This document shows, in pieces, positions 36,917 through 45,693 of a DNA stretch of 55,771 bases. This DNA is from Betaproteobacteria bacterium (GTDB lineage Bacteria > Pseudomonadota > Gammaproteobacteria > Burkholderiales > SG8-39): NCBI GenBank assembly GCA_016195915.1, contig JACPYS010000036.1:1-55771 (forward strand), in the 5' to 3' direction. The notes beneath the pieces are model-generated. The model had not been told where the DNA came from, did no database searches, and saw nothing but the letters and a program-made list of their open reading frames with translations. Made by a program: the position numbers and the translations under genes. The first letter of the stretch is position 1. Every line of letters begins with the position of its first letter.

Positions 36917-37306
36917 CTAACGCGGCAGCGTGGGCGGGAACCATTGCTCGACGCGCCGCGCCAGTTCGGGGTAAAGATGCTGCTTCAACACGAAGGCATC
37001 CGCTCCCGCCTCCAGCGCCGCTTCGTGCAGACCCGGGATATCTGCGCCGGTCATCAACATCACCTTGGGCAGGCCATTGCTGCGCTCAATACGCTTGCTC
37101 GCCTCGAGCCCGTTCATGTTGCTCATGAATACGTCCATCAGGACCAGGTCCGGCCTGTTTCGCCGGATCACGCTCAGGCCTTCTGCGCCTGACGCGGCGC
37201 ATGCGGCAATTTCCATCCCCACCCATTCAGCGAGGCAGGAATGAATCGCGTCGAGAAACACTTTGCTATCGTCCACCAGTACCACGCGTATCGGTCTCGT
37301 CGTCAT
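36917..37306 (-). CDS. Single-domain response regulator receiver
   Basis: A 129-residue stand-alone receiver. ATG 37306 is chosen; the only earlier start in frame is TTG 37363, which would add a non-conserved tail. D12, D13, phosphoacceptor D58 (LVLMDVF) and the conserved Lys (FVLKQHL) are present. There is no output domain, so it should work by phosphotransfer or protein contact, as CheY-like proteins do. It is convergent with the NarL regulator 17 bases away. The orphan kinase at 30316 lacks a receiver and may be its donor; that is inference. Confidence 0.88.
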   Translation of the reverse strand: MTTRPIRVVLVDDSKVFLDAIHSCLAEWVGMEIAACAASGAEGLSVIRRNRPDLVLMDVFMSNMNGLEASKRIERSNGLPKVMLMTGADIPGLHEAALEAGADAFVLKQHLYPELARRVEQWFPPTLPR

Positions 37307-37451
37307 CGCAAGGTCGGCGCGTGTCTTGATTTCAGGCTCAGAACTTCTCGAAATTCCGGTCAATAGCTTGCCGTCTGGATGAGGTGCATCCTATCGATCC
37401 GGTTGCTGGAAACAATTCGGGAGACTACCCGGTGGGCTAGGGAAAACCCTT

Positions 37452-38264
37452 ATGCCGCAAGTGAACGATAATGCGCGCGTGGACAAGCCGATGCTGCATT
37501 TTTCGCACGCCAACGGATTTCCCGCGCCCGCGTACCGTGCCCTGTTCGCCGGCCTGGAGGCGCGCTTCGACATCGAATTCATCGAGTCGATCGGCATGGA
37601 TCCGCAGCACCCGCCGATGGAGGGGTGGGCGCTCCTCGTCGCACAGCTGATCGAGCGGCTCGAGCGCTATCGCAAACCGGTGCTAGCGGTCGGCCATTCG
37701 CTCGGCGGCTACCTCTCGTACTTCGCAGCAGTGCGCCGCCCCGAACTGGTGCGCGCGGTCATCCTGCTCGATGCTCCCATCATCGGCCCGATCAAGGGGC
37801 GCTTGCTTGGCGCGACCAAGCGTTTCGGCATTGTCGACCGCGTGACCCCGGCCGCTGCAACGCGCGAACGTCGCCGTTCCTGGTCGAGCCTCGCCGAGGC
37901 GGAACGCCATTTCCGCACGCGCAGTCTGTTTCGCCGTTTCACGCCCGAGTGCCTGCGCGATTACGTGCGCTACGGACTCGTCGAACGCGATGGCGCGCTG
38001 CACCTCAAAATCGATCCGGAGATCGAATACCGCATCTACCGCACCATCCCGCACGGCATGCACCGCTACCTCAAGCACTTGCGTGTCCCGGCGGGTTTCA
38101 TCGGCGGCGCGGAATCGGACGTGGTGAAACGCACCGGCCTCGCGGCGATGCGCGGGCGCTTTCAGCTCGTCAAGCTGCCGGGCGGGCACCTGTTTCCGTT
38201 CGAGCATCCGCTCGAAGCGGCGAACGCGATCCTCGAGATGTCGGAGCGGCTCGGGGTGCGTTGA
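37452..38264 (+). CDS. Alpha/beta hydrolase
   Basis: A 270-residue cytoplasmic hydrolase of the esterase/lipase-like alpha/beta fold. The nucleophile elbow is GHSLGG with Ser83; His246 in PGGHLFPFEHP is the likely catalytic His, and HFSHANGFPAPAYR near the N-terminus supplies the oxyanion-type HxNG segment. There is no signal peptide. The substrate cannot be told. Its end faces a convergent TPR gene across a palindromic repeat. Confidence 0.88.
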   Translation: MPQVNDNARVDKPMLHFSHANGFPAPAYRALFAGLEARFDIEFIESIGMDPQHPPMEGWALLVAQLIERLERYRKPVLAVGHSLGGYLSYFAAVRRPELVRAVILLDAPIIGPIKGRLLGATKRFGIVDRVTPAAATRERRRSWSSLAEAERHFRTRSLFRRFTPECLRDYVRYGLVERDGALHLKIDPEIEYRIYRTIPHGMHRYLKHLRVPAGFIGGAESDVVKRTGLAAMRGRFQLVKLPGGHLFPFEHPLEAANAILEMSERLGVR

Positions 38265-38273
38265 GCAGCGCTC

Positions 38274-38309
38274 AGGAAGGGGCGCGGGGGAACCTGGGTT
38301 CCTCTGTAC
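38274..38309. repeat. Palindromic intergenic repeat, copy 1
   Basis: AGGAAGGGGCGCGGGGGAAC begins a unit whose core GGAACCTGGGTTCC can form a hairpin with 6-base arms. It fills the gap between the convergent genes ending at 38264 (+) and 38310 (-). Two further copies lie in tandem at 39534-39613, also between convergent genes. A bidirectional terminator or REP-like role is likely. Confidence 0.65.
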
Positions 38310-38957
38310 CTATATCGCGCGCCTGCGTTTTTCGGCGAGCAACTGTTCGGCGCCCTTGATGTTGATCTCGACGCCGGTCATGTTCGGATTCACTTCGAGC
38401 GCGCGCCGCCAGTACGCGATCGCCTTGTCATAGCGTTCCAGCTGGAAATAGATTTGCCCGTAGCCCGCGAGCGCGCCGAAATGCTGCTGGTTGCGTTTCA
38501 TCACCTCGTCGCAGTCGGCCAGCGATTTCTCGTACTCGCCCGCGAGGTAGAGCACAGTCGCGCGGCGGTTCCAGCCCTCGGCAAACGCGGGCCTGCGCCG
38601 GATCACCTCGGACAGGGTTGCGATCGCCTCATTGAACCGCTGCTCCTGCATCTGCTCGGCGGCCTTGGCCATCAGCGCGTCGATCGCCTTATCGCCAGAG
38701 CGGGTCCAAAGCACCCATAGACCCTGTTCTGCGATCCCGCGCACGATCGGGCTTTCGTCGGAGAGGCGGCGCGCCAGCGCCTCTGCGTCGGCCTGCGTTC
38801 CGTGATTGGCGATCCAGGTCACCGCTACAGCGCGCTGCGCCGCGTCAGAGGCCGACAGGTCCTTGAGAGCCTGTTCGCGGTTTGCGTAGGCGCCGGGCTG
38901 CGCCAGCGAGACGGTCGCGCACAGCAGCGTCAGCAATACGGCGGCAAGTCGTGGCAT
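38310..38957 (-). CDS. Exported TPR protein
   Basis: A 215-residue protein starting at ATG 38957 behind a perfect AGGAGG; the frame is open further upstream but that region is the divergent promoter area. Residues 1-19 are a signal peptide (SLAQP). A short HEAT-like stretch (DAAQRAVAVTWIANHG, ESPIVRGIAEQGLW) is followed by about three TPR units (FNEAIATLSEVIRRRPAFAEGWNRR, YEKSLADCDEVMKRN, YDKAIAYWRRALEVNPN). Such proteins are scaffolds in the periplasm. Its divergent neighbour at 39065 is also a small exported TPR protein, 107 bases away. Confidence 0.9.
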   Translation of the reverse strand: MPRLAAVLLTLLCATVSLAQPGAYANREQALKDLSASDAAQRAVAVTWIANHGTQADAEALARRLSDESPIVRGIAEQGLWVLWTRSGDKAIDALMAKAAEQMQEQRFNEAIATLSEVIRRRPAFAEGWNRRATVLYLAGEYEKSLADCDEVMKRNQQHFGALAGYGQIYFQLERYDKAIAYWRRALEVNPNMTGVEINIKGAEQLLAEKRRRAI

Positions 38958-39064
38958 AGTGTTGTCCTCCTGAATCCGCAGCCGGGTGTGATCCGTATCT
39001 ACCGGCATGTCCGGGAGCAAGAATGCCCCGGACCGCATCGAATCGCAAGAGACTGGAGGCTCGA

Positions 39065-39535
39065 ATGACAAAGACCATGGCACATGTCCTGATTGCGGTC
39101 TTGGCCGCGATTACTGCACCGGCGTGGAGCGCCGCCGGCGGCGGCGGCGCTGACAGGGCGCCGGAGGACCCGGTCGTCGTGAGCGCACGCACGGCGTTCG
39201 AGAAGAAAGACTGGGTTGCTGCGGCGGGAATGCTCAAGGACGCGCTTGCGCGAAACCCGCAGAATGCCGATTACCACAACCTGTATGCCTACGCGACGCG
39301 AAAGGGTGCCAATCCGGACATGAACCTAGTGTTCAAACACTACAACGAGGCCCTGCGCATCGATCCGAAGCATCTCAACGCGCATGAGTACATCGGCGAA
39401 GCCTATCTGATGATCAACAACCTTGCCAAGGCGAAGGAGCACCTCGCGGCGCTCGATCGGCTGTGCTTTTTCGGCTGCGAGGAGTACGACGACCTGAAAA
39501 AGGCCGTCGCGGCATACGAGAAACAGAAGCGCTAG
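39065..39535 (+). CDS. Small exported TPR-like protein
   Basis: A 156-residue protein. GGAGG sits 5 bases before ATG 39065. Residues 1-20 are a signal peptide (APAWSA), then a Gly-rich spacer and two or three TPR units (DWVAAAGMLKDALARNPQNADYHNL, KHYNEALRIDPKHLNAHEYIGEAY), ending with a Cys-containing helix (LCFFGCEEYDDL) common in small tetratricopeptide proteins of betaproteobacteria. Function is unknown; it probably shares regulation with the divergent TPR gene at 38957. Confidence 0.88.
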   Translation: MTKTMAHVLIAVLAAITAPAWSAAGGGGADRAPEDPVVVSARTAFEKKDWVAAAGMLKDALARNPQNADYHNLYAYATRKGANPDMNLVFKHYNEALRIDPKHLNAHEYIGEAYLMINNLAKAKEHLAALDRLCFFGCEEYDDLKKAVAAYEKQKR

Positions 39536-39613
39536 GAGGGGGTACGGGGGAACCTGGGTTCCCCTGTAACGCCAGGAAGGGGTACGGGGGAACCCGGGTT
39601 CCCCTGTAACGCT
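39534..39613. repeat. Palindromic intergenic repeat, two tandem 40-base copies
   Basis: Two direct 40-base copies (39534-39573 and 39574-39613), each with a strong hairpin core. The second contains the perfect palindrome GGGGAACCCGGGTTCCCC; in the first the centre reads CTG. The copies begin at the stop codon of the TPR gene and run to the stop codon of the convergent transporter gene. They match the copy at 38274 and probably end transcription in both directions. Confidence 0.75.
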
Positions 39614-40463
39614 AGCCACGGCGCAGATTCAGCCACACTCCGCCGAATATGATAGCGGCCCCGATGAACACCCACGGATCGACACGCTCGCCGTAGAGCA
39701 TCCACGCCACCGCGGCCGCCAGCGGCAGCCGCAGGAAGTCGATCGGAGTCACTACGGTCGCCTCCCCATATTGGAGTGCGCGCGACAGGCAGTAGTGTGA
39801 CGACAGTCCCACGATTCCGGTGACGACAACCCAGGGCCAAAGAGCCGGCGACGGCGCCACCCAGATCGAAGCCGAGGCGGCCAGAGCGAGCGGCAGCTGC
39901 ACCGCATTCATCCACAGCAGGATCGTGACCGGCCGGTCGGTCGCCACGAGGTCCTTGGTGAAGATGTAACTACAGGCATAGCCGAACGCGGCGCCCAGCG
40001 CCGCGAATGCCGCCGGGTCCAGGATCGCGACGCCCGGCCGCAGGATCACGAGCACGCCGCCAAATCCGAGCGCGATGGCGGTGACTCGCGACACGGTGAG
40101 CCGCTCGCCGAGGAACAGCGCGGCGAGCAGCGCGGTCCAGATCGGCGTCGTGAACTCGATGGCGAAGACTTCCGCGATCGGAATGCGCGCGATCGCGTAG
40201 AACCAGCCGAACTGCGCGCCGAAGTGGATCGCGTTGCGCAACACGTGGCGGCCGGGTTTGGCGCTGCGCGCATGCTTCCAGCCGAGGCGCGCGAGGATCA
40301 CGGCAAGCAACGCCAGGCAGATCATGTTGCGGAACGCCACGATCTGCGCCGGCCCGACTTCGGCGGAGAGTTCGCGTCCCGCGATCGCCATGAGGAGGAA
40401 CGACACGAGCGCGGCGAACATCCACGCTACGGCGAGCGGCAGCGACTTCGGTGTCGGCGTCAA
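39612..40463 (-). CDS. DMT-superfamily transporter (EamA type)
   Basis: A 283-residue inner-membrane protein with about ten membrane helices in two EamA repeats (first about 10-135, second about 150-280). I place the start at TTG 40463, which gives normal family length; the frame is open to 40811 but that part is antisense to, or overlaps in another frame, the thioesterase gene. Motifs such as FTTPIWTALLAALFLGERLTVSR and PIDFLRLPLAAAVAWMLYGERVD mark the two halves. EamA proteins export amino acids, purines or other metabolites; the substrate is unknown. It starts 17 bases after the thioesterase stop and is probably cotranscribed. Confidence 0.88.
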   Translation of the reverse strand: MTPTPKSLPLAVAWMFAALVSFLLMAIAGRELSAEVGPAQIVAFRNMICLALLAVILARLGWKHARSAKPGRHVLRNAIHFGAQFGWFYAIARIPIAEVFAIEFTTPIWTALLAALFLGERLTVSRVTAIALGFGGVLVILRPGVAILDPAAFAALGAAFGYACSYIFTKDLVATDRPVTILLWMNAVQLPLALAASASIWVAPSPALWPWVVVTGIVGLSSHYCLSRALQYGEATVVTPIDFLRLPLAAAVAWMLYGERVDPWVFIGAAIIFGGVWLNLRRG

Positions 40464-40480
40464 TACCGCGTCCCGGTGCT

Positions 40481-40930
40481 TCAGAGGAAGTACTGCCCCG
40501 GCACGAAACCGGTCAAGGGCCTGCCGCTGGGCTTCAGGATGGCATTGACCCGTGCCACGGTCGCGCCGCCGACCGTCATCCGCCCTTCCGTGAAGATCAC
40601 GCTCTTTCCCGCTCGCAGCACCGAGGCGCGGCCTTCGAGCCAGTCGCCCTCCCTGACCGGACCGATGAAATCGATGTCGAGACTGACCGTGAGCAGGAAC
40701 TGGCCGAGCTTCGCGTGGATGTTGGTGCCCAGGAGCAGCAGCATGTCGGCGAGCGTCGCGATCATGCCTCCGTGGCACACCATCATCGGATTGCAATGGC
40801 GCTTCTCGCACAGGAAGCCCATCACGAAAGCGTCGCCCTCGAACCGTCCGTGCAGCGGCCCGTTTGCCTCGAGAAAGGGGTTATGCGGGAGGTTGAGGAC
40901 GCGAAACCCCTCGGGGATCGTCGCAGGCAT
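40481..40930 (-). CDS. Hotdog-fold thioesterase (PaaI/YigI-like)
   Basis: A 149-residue protein starting at ATG 40930. The sequence CHGGMIATLADMLLLLG is the central hotdog helix of PaaI-type thioesterases, followed by VSLDIDFIGPVREGDWLEG and the last strand VARVNAILKP. These enzymes hydrolyse acyl-CoA thioesters in the cytoplasm; the acyl group is not evident. The frame is open much further upstream (to 43624) but that region is antisense to well-supported genes. A divergent MFS gene starts 111 bases away. Confidence 0.9.
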   Translation of the reverse strand: MPATIPEGFRVLNLPHNPFLEANGPLHGRFEGDAFVMGFLCEKRHCNPMMVCHGGMIATLADMLLLLGTNIHAKLGQFLLTVSLDIDFIGPVREGDWLEGRASVLRAGKSVIFTEGRMTVGGATVARVNAILKPSGRPLTGFVPGQYFL

Positions 40931-41041
40931 GAATGGCTTGTTCGGTCGAAAAAAAGGAATCGTAACGCGTGCGTCCGCTCCGCGGTGACGTGTTTCGCGC
41001 CGCTTTGACCGCGGCCCGGTTACCCGCCACACTGCGCGCCG

Positions 41042-42595
41042 ATGAATTCTCTTTCGCTCGCAAGCTCGTTCCGCCTGTCGTACATGCCGCCGCTCATGGT
41101 CTACGTGGCCGCGGGCATTTCCGGCCTCACCGGCATCGTCGGCACATTCTTCGTCAAGGAGCGTCTCGGACTTTCGGCGGAGTTTCTCGCTGCGCTCAGT
41201 TTCTGGGCCGTGCTGCCGTACACGGTCAAGATGGTGGTAGGGCACGTCGTCGACCTGGTGTGGCGCTGGAAGGAAGCGATCGTGTTCCTCGGCGCCGCGC
41301 TGCTCGCCGCGGGAATCGCGATCATGATCGGCCTGCTCGCCGACCCGGCCGCCATGCGTGCCGTGATGCCCGCCGAGCACTGGTTCGTGCTCGCCACGCT
41401 GCTCTCCCCGGTCGGGTACATGGTGCAGGACGTGGTCGCCGACGCAATGACGGTGGAAGCGGTGCCGCGCGTGGAGGCTGACGGCAGCGAGATTGCTCCC
41501 GACAAGCGCCGCGCCATGCATACCACCATGCAGACGCTCGGGCGCGTCGCGATCATCGGCGGTGCGGTGCTGGTCGCGCTTGCCAACGTGTTTCTGATGG
41601 CCGACGTGCATACGCTGCCCGAGCCCGCAAGAGCTGCCGCATACCTGCGCGTATACGAGTGGGCGCTCGTCATCCCGTTCATTTCGGTGGCCGGCGTGGT
41701 GCTCGCGGCGTGGCTGCGCTGGCGCAATCCCGGCCAGTACCGGCGCAGCTTCGAACCACCACCCGTGAATTGGTGGATACTCGGCGGCGGTCTCGCGTTT
41801 ACTGCGATCTCGCTCGCGACGGGCCTGAGCGAAGTCAGGTACGGGCAGGAGTCCATCTTCGCCGCCTCGATGGCGATCGTGCTGTTTCTGATGTGGCGCC
41901 TCGTGCGCGAACTCGACCCTGCCGCGCGCGCCACCCTGATCGGCACTGCCGTCGTCATCTACGTGTTTCGCGCGACACCCGGACCGGGCGCCGGCGCGAC
42001 CTGGTGGATGATCGACGCGCTGAAGTTCGACCAGCAATTCCTGTCCCAGCTCTCGCTCGTCGCGAGCACGCTGACCCTGGCGGGCCTGTTCGCGTTCCGG
42101 CGCTTCATGGCCGAGCGTTCGATCTATTACGTAGTCGGTTTCCTCACCGTCGTGGGCTCGGTCCTTTCTTTGCCGCAGGTCGGCATGTATTACGGCCTGC
42201 ACGAATGGACCGCCGCGCACACGGGGGGCGTCGTGGATGCCCGTTTCATCGCGCTCGTGGATACCGCGCTGGAATCGCCGCTCGGCCAGATCGCGATGGT
42301 TCCGATGCTCGCGTGGATCGCGAACACTGCGCCGGAGCGGCTCAAGGCCACCTATTTCGCGGTGATGGCGTCTTTCACCAATCTCGCGTTGTCGGCCGCG
42401 CAGCTCGGTACGAAGTATTTGAACCAGCTGTTCGTCGTGTCGCGCGAGGTGCGGGATCCGGCAAGCGAGGCTATCGAGGTCGCCGCCGATTACAGCCAGC
42501 TCGGCGAGCTGTTCATCGTCGTGATGCTGATCAGCCTGATCGTGCCGCTTGCCGCGATCGCGATGGTGCGGGCGGCACGGATGCGAAGCGCTTAA
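41042..42595 (+). CDS. MFS transporter, BT1 (folate/biopterin) type
   Basis: A 517-residue inner-membrane carrier with about 12 membrane helices. The segment YMVQDVVADAMTVEAVPR corresponds to the conserved DVVVDAMVVE region of the BT1/FBT family, and YTVKMVVGHVVDLV to its cytoplasmic loop after helix 2. BT1 proteins carry folates, biopterin or related compounds in eukaryotes and cyanobacteria; in proteobacteria the substrate is usually unknown. The sulfatase gene begins 9 bases after its stop, so the two are likely cotranscribed. Confidence 0.85.
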   Translation: MNSLSLASSFRLSYMPPLMVYVAAGISGLTGIVGTFFVKERLGLSAEFLAALSFWAVLPYTVKMVVGHVVDLVWRWKEAIVFLGAALLAAGIAIMIGLLADPAAMRAVMPAEHWFVLATLLSPVGYMVQDVVADAMTVEAVPRVEADGSEIAPDKRRAMHTTMQTLGRVAIIGGAVLVALANVFLMADVHTLPEPARAAAYLRVYEWALVIPFISVAGVVLAAWLRWRNPGQYRRSFEPPPVNWWILGGGLAFTAISLATGLSEVRYGQESIFAASMAIVLFLMWRLVRELDPAARATLIGTAVVIYVFRATPGPGAGATWWMIDALKFDQQFLSQLSLVASTLTLAGLFAFRRFMAERSIYYVVGFLTVVGSVLSLPQVGMYYGLHEWTAAHTGGVVDARFIALVDTALESPLGQIAMVPMLAWIANTAPERLKATYFAVMASFTNLALSAAQLGTKYLNQLFVVSREVRDPASEAIEVAADYSQLGELFIVVMLISLIVPLAAIAMVRAARMRSA

Positions 42596-42604
42596 AATCC
42601 ACCT

Positions 42605-43909
42605 GTGCGCCCCAACTTTGTTTTCATCCTCGCGGACGACCTCGGCTACGCCGACCTCGGTTGCTACGGCGGCAGGACGCCGTGCTCGCCGGAGCTCGAC
42701 CGGATGGCGGCCGAGGGACTGCGCTTCACCGACGGCTACGCGAATTCCCCCGTATGCTCGCCGACGCGCTTCGCGCTGATGACCGGCCGCTGGCAGTACC
42801 GGTTGCGCGGCGGTTCCGACGAGCCGATCGCCTCGCGCAACCGTGGCAACACGGTCCTCGGCCTGCCGCCCGCGCATCCCACGTTGCCGTCGCTCCTGCG
42901 CGGGGCCGGCTACGCCACCGCGCTCGCCGGCAAGTGGCACCTGGGATTCCCGCCTGCGTTCGGGCCGTTGAAGAGCGGCTACGACGAGTTCTTCGGCGTG
43001 ATGAGCGGTGGGGTGGATTACTTCACGCACTGCGACAGCGCGGGGGTCTATGACCTGTGCGAGGGCGATAGCGAAGCGCGCCGCACCGGCTACCTCACTG
43101 ACCTGATCAGTGCACGCGCGGTCGATTACATTGAGAGGCAGAAGGGCGCGAAATCCCCGTTTCTGCTCTCGGTGCACTACACCGCACCGCATTGGCCCTG
43201 GGAGACGCGCGCCGACGCGGCGCTGGCCGAGACCATCCGCCAGGGCATCGCGCACCTCGACGGCGGCTCGGTCGAGACCTACCTCACCATGGTGCGGCAC
43301 ATGGACGAGGGCATCGGCAATATTCTGCAGTCGCTCGCGCGCATCGGCGCAGACGCGAACACGATCGTCGTATTCACCAGCGATAACGGCGGGGAGCGCT
43401 TTTCCGATACCTGGCCGCTCAAGGGCGGCAAGATGGATCTGCTCGAAGGCGGCATCCGGGTGCCTTACATCGTGCGCTGGCCGGATCGGGTTGCCGCGGG
43501 GGGCAAAACATCGCAGCTCGCGATCACGATGGACTGGGTGGCGACGTTCCTCGCGGCGGCCGGCGTGCAGCCGCATGAGGACTACCCGCTCGATGGCATC
43601 GACCTGCTCCCGGTGCTCGAGCATCCGCAGCAGACGATCGAGCGCGAGTTGTACTGGCGCATGAAATTCCGCGAGCAGAAGGCGATGCGCTCGGGAAACT
43701 GGAAGTATCTCTCGCTCGAGGGCAGCGAATTCCTGTTCGATCTTTCAAAGGATGCGCGCGAGCGCGCCAATCGCGCGAAGCGCGAGCCGGAGCGCCTCGC
43801 GCAGATGCGGCAGAAGTTCCAGGCGTGGGAAGCGAGCGTGCCCCCGGTGCCGGTCGATGCGAAAGTTTCCCTCGTCTACGACAAGACCAGCATGGCGCAG
43901 CCCTACTGA
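42605..43909 (+). CDS. Type I sulfatase
   Basis: A 434-residue enzyme that hydrolyses sulfate esters. It starts at GTG 42605. D11 and D12 of ILADDLG are metal ligands, and C51-S-P-T-R55 is the CxPxR signature in which the Cys is turned into formylglycine. Further active-site segments are GKWHLG, VHYTAPHWPW and TSDNGG. There is no signal peptide, so it is either cytoplasmic or exported by another route. The maturation enzyme is not in the window. It lies between an MFS carrier and gamma-glutamyltransferase, with 5 bases to the latter. Confidence 0.92.
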   Translation: MRPNFVFILADDLGYADLGCYGGRTPCSPELDRMAAEGLRFTDGYANSPVCSPTRFALMTGRWQYRLRGGSDEPIASRNRGNTVLGLPPAHPTLPSLLRGAGYATALAGKWHLGFPPAFGPLKSGYDEFFGVMSGGVDYFTHCDSAGVYDLCEGDSEARRTGYLTDLISARAVDYIERQKGAKSPFLLSVHYTAPHWPWETRADAALAETIRQGIAHLDGGSVETYLTMVRHMDEGIGNILQSLARIGADANTIVVFTSDNGGERFSDTWPLKGGKMDLLEGGIRVPYIVRWPDRVAAGGKTSQLAITMDWVATFLAAAGVQPHEDYPLDGIDLLPVLEHPQQTIERELYWRMKFREQKAMRSGNWKYLSLEGSEFLFDLSKDARERANRAKREPERLAQMRQKFQAWEASVPPVPVDAKVSLVYDKTSMAQPY

Positions 43910-43914
43910 ACCCG

Positions 43915-45669
43915 ATGAGCACCCGCGAAGTCAGCAAAAGAGCCTATCGCCTCGCACCGACCAATCACACCAGTTTCTACCCCCGCCTCATCGGCACCCA
44001 CGGCGCGGTCGCCGCCAACAGCTATCTATCGGTCAATGCGGGAGTCGACGTCCTCAAGGCGGGCGGCAACGCGATCGATGCCGCAGTCGCCGCGACGTTC
44101 GTAGAGGGGTTGGTCAATCCTCAGATGCACACCATCGGTGGCGAGTGCCCGATCTTGATCCGTCTCGCGGGCGAACGGCGCGTAATCTCGGTGAACGGCA
44201 ATACAGCGGCGCCGATGAGGGCGACGCCCGAGGCTTATCGCGCACGAGGCCTCGCGGATGTGCCCGACGAGGGCATCCTCGCCGCGGGCGCGCCTGCGGC
44301 GTTTTCGGCGCTGCTTACCGTGCTCGCGCGTTGGGGCACGATGCGCTTTGCCGAGGTGGTTGCGCCGGCGATCGAATTGGCGAAGCGGGGTTTCCCGGTT
44401 TCGGTGGGCTTGCGCGACCAGCACAAGTACGGAATCGCTCCGCTCGAATCGAAGTTTCGCGCCGAATGGCCGGGCAGCGCCGGGGTGTATCTGCCGGCCG
44501 GTCGCGTGCCGGACGTTGGGCAACTATTGAAGAACGAGGCGCTCGCCCGGACTTACGACTACGTGGCGAATGCGAAGGATCCTCTCGCGGCATTCTACAG
44601 AGGCGATGTCGCCGCCGAGATCGCGAAGTTCTCGCGCGAGCGCGACGGCTTGCTCGAACGCGAGGATCTCGAACGCTTCGAAACCAGGATCGAAGAGCCG
44701 GTGTCCTTGCGCTTCGGCGACACCGAACTTTTCAAGTGCGGCTTCTGGACCCAGGGTCCCGCCGAGCTGCAGACCATCGCGCTGATGGAACGGTTCGATC
44801 TGAAATCGATGGCGCCCGGCAGCGCCGATTACTGCCACCTGCTCATCGAGGCAATGAAGCTCGCCTTCGCCGACCGCGAGCAGTACTACGGCGATCCCGC
44901 GCATGTGATGGTACCGGGTGAGGTGCTTTTGTCGGAGGACTACACGAAGCAGCGCGCCGGGCTGATCGACCCGCGCCGCTCGAACCGCGAGCTGCGCCCG
45001 GGCGATGCGCGCCGGAATGCGGCACTGCTTCCGGAAGACGAACACTTCACGCCGAAATCCTGGGGTGCCGGCACAGTGCACGTGGATGCAGTGGATGCTA
45101 AAGGGAACATGGCCTCGTTCACACCGAGCGGCGGCTGGCTGATGTCCGCCGAGGTGATCCCCGCGCTCGGCTTTGCGCTCTCGGTGCGCATGATGACCTT
45201 CTATCTCGGGCCCGCGCACCATCCCAATGTCCTCGCGCCGGGAAAGCGCCCGCGCACCACGCTCACGCCGTCGCTCGCGTTCAAGGGCGGCAAGCCGTGG
45301 ATGACCTTCGGCACCATGGGCGGCGACAACCAGGGGCAGTGGCTGCTGCAGTTCTTCCTCTACCGTGCTGCCTTCGGCATGGGCATCCAGGAAGCGATCG
45401 AGGCGCCCAAGCTCTCCACCGAGCACATGCCGGGATTCTTCGCGCCGCACCAGGGCATACCCAATCGCGTGCGTATCGAAGCACGTTTCGGCAGGCAGTT
45501 GATCGACGAACTCAAGCGCCGCGGCCACGATGTGGATGTGGCGCCGGACTGGACCGAGGGTTTCGTTTCGGCGGCGCAATACGACGAGGATACGGGGCTT
45601 ATCGAAGCGGGCTGCGATCCGCGCGGTTCGAAAGCGGAGTGCTTTCCGGCGTTTGCGTACGTGTGGTGA
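43915..45669 (+). CDS. Gamma-glutamyltransferase family protein
   Basis: A 584-residue Ntn-hydrolase. ATG 43915 is 5 bases after the sulfatase stop. The N-terminal large-subunit part reads AANSYLSVNAGVDVLKAGGNAIDAAVAA. The nucleophile is Thr387 in GTVHVD, where self-cleavage would make the small subunit; the usual TTH reads TVH. GGW near SGGWLMS and the TMGGDNQGQ segment complete the family pattern. It has no clear signal peptide, unlike the periplasmic E. coli enzyme, and belongs to the divergent acylase-like branch, so action on glutathione is not certain. Confidence 0.9.
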   Translation: MSTREVSKRAYRLAPTNHTSFYPRLIGTHGAVAANSYLSVNAGVDVLKAGGNAIDAAVAATFVEGLVNPQMHTIGGECPILIRLAGERRVISVNGNTAAPMRATPEAYRARGLADVPDEGILAAGAPAAFSALLTVLARWGTMRFAEVVAPAIELAKRGFPVSVGLRDQHKYGIAPLESKFRAEWPGSAGVYLPAGRVPDVGQLLKNEALARTYDYVANAKDPLAAFYRGDVAAEIAKFSRERDGLLEREDLERFETRIEEPVSLRFGDTELFKCGFWTQGPAELQTIALMERFDLKSMAPGSADYCHLLIEAMKLAFADREQYYGDPAHVMVPGEVLLSEDYTKQRAGLIDPRRSNRELRPGDARRNAALLPEDEHFTPKSWGAGTVHVDAVDAKGNMASFTPSGGWLMSAEVIPALGFALSVRMMTFYLGPAHHPNVLAPGKRPRTTLTPSLAFKGGKPWMTFGTMGGDNQGQWLLQFFLYRAAFGMGIQEAIEAPKLSTEHMPGFFAPHQGIPNRVRIEARFGRQLIDELKRRGHDVDVAPDWTEGFVSAAQYDEDTGLIEAGCDPRGSKAECFPAFAYVW

Positions 45670-45693
45670 ACTGAAATCAGGAGAGATCGAACC

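Noticed and set aside
40931-43624. A very long open frame on the - strand upstream of the thioesterase
   Set aside because: It is antisense to a well-supported MFS transporter and a sulfatase with intact motifs. Its Arg/His-rich translation has no domain pattern; it is the usual GC-rich shadow.
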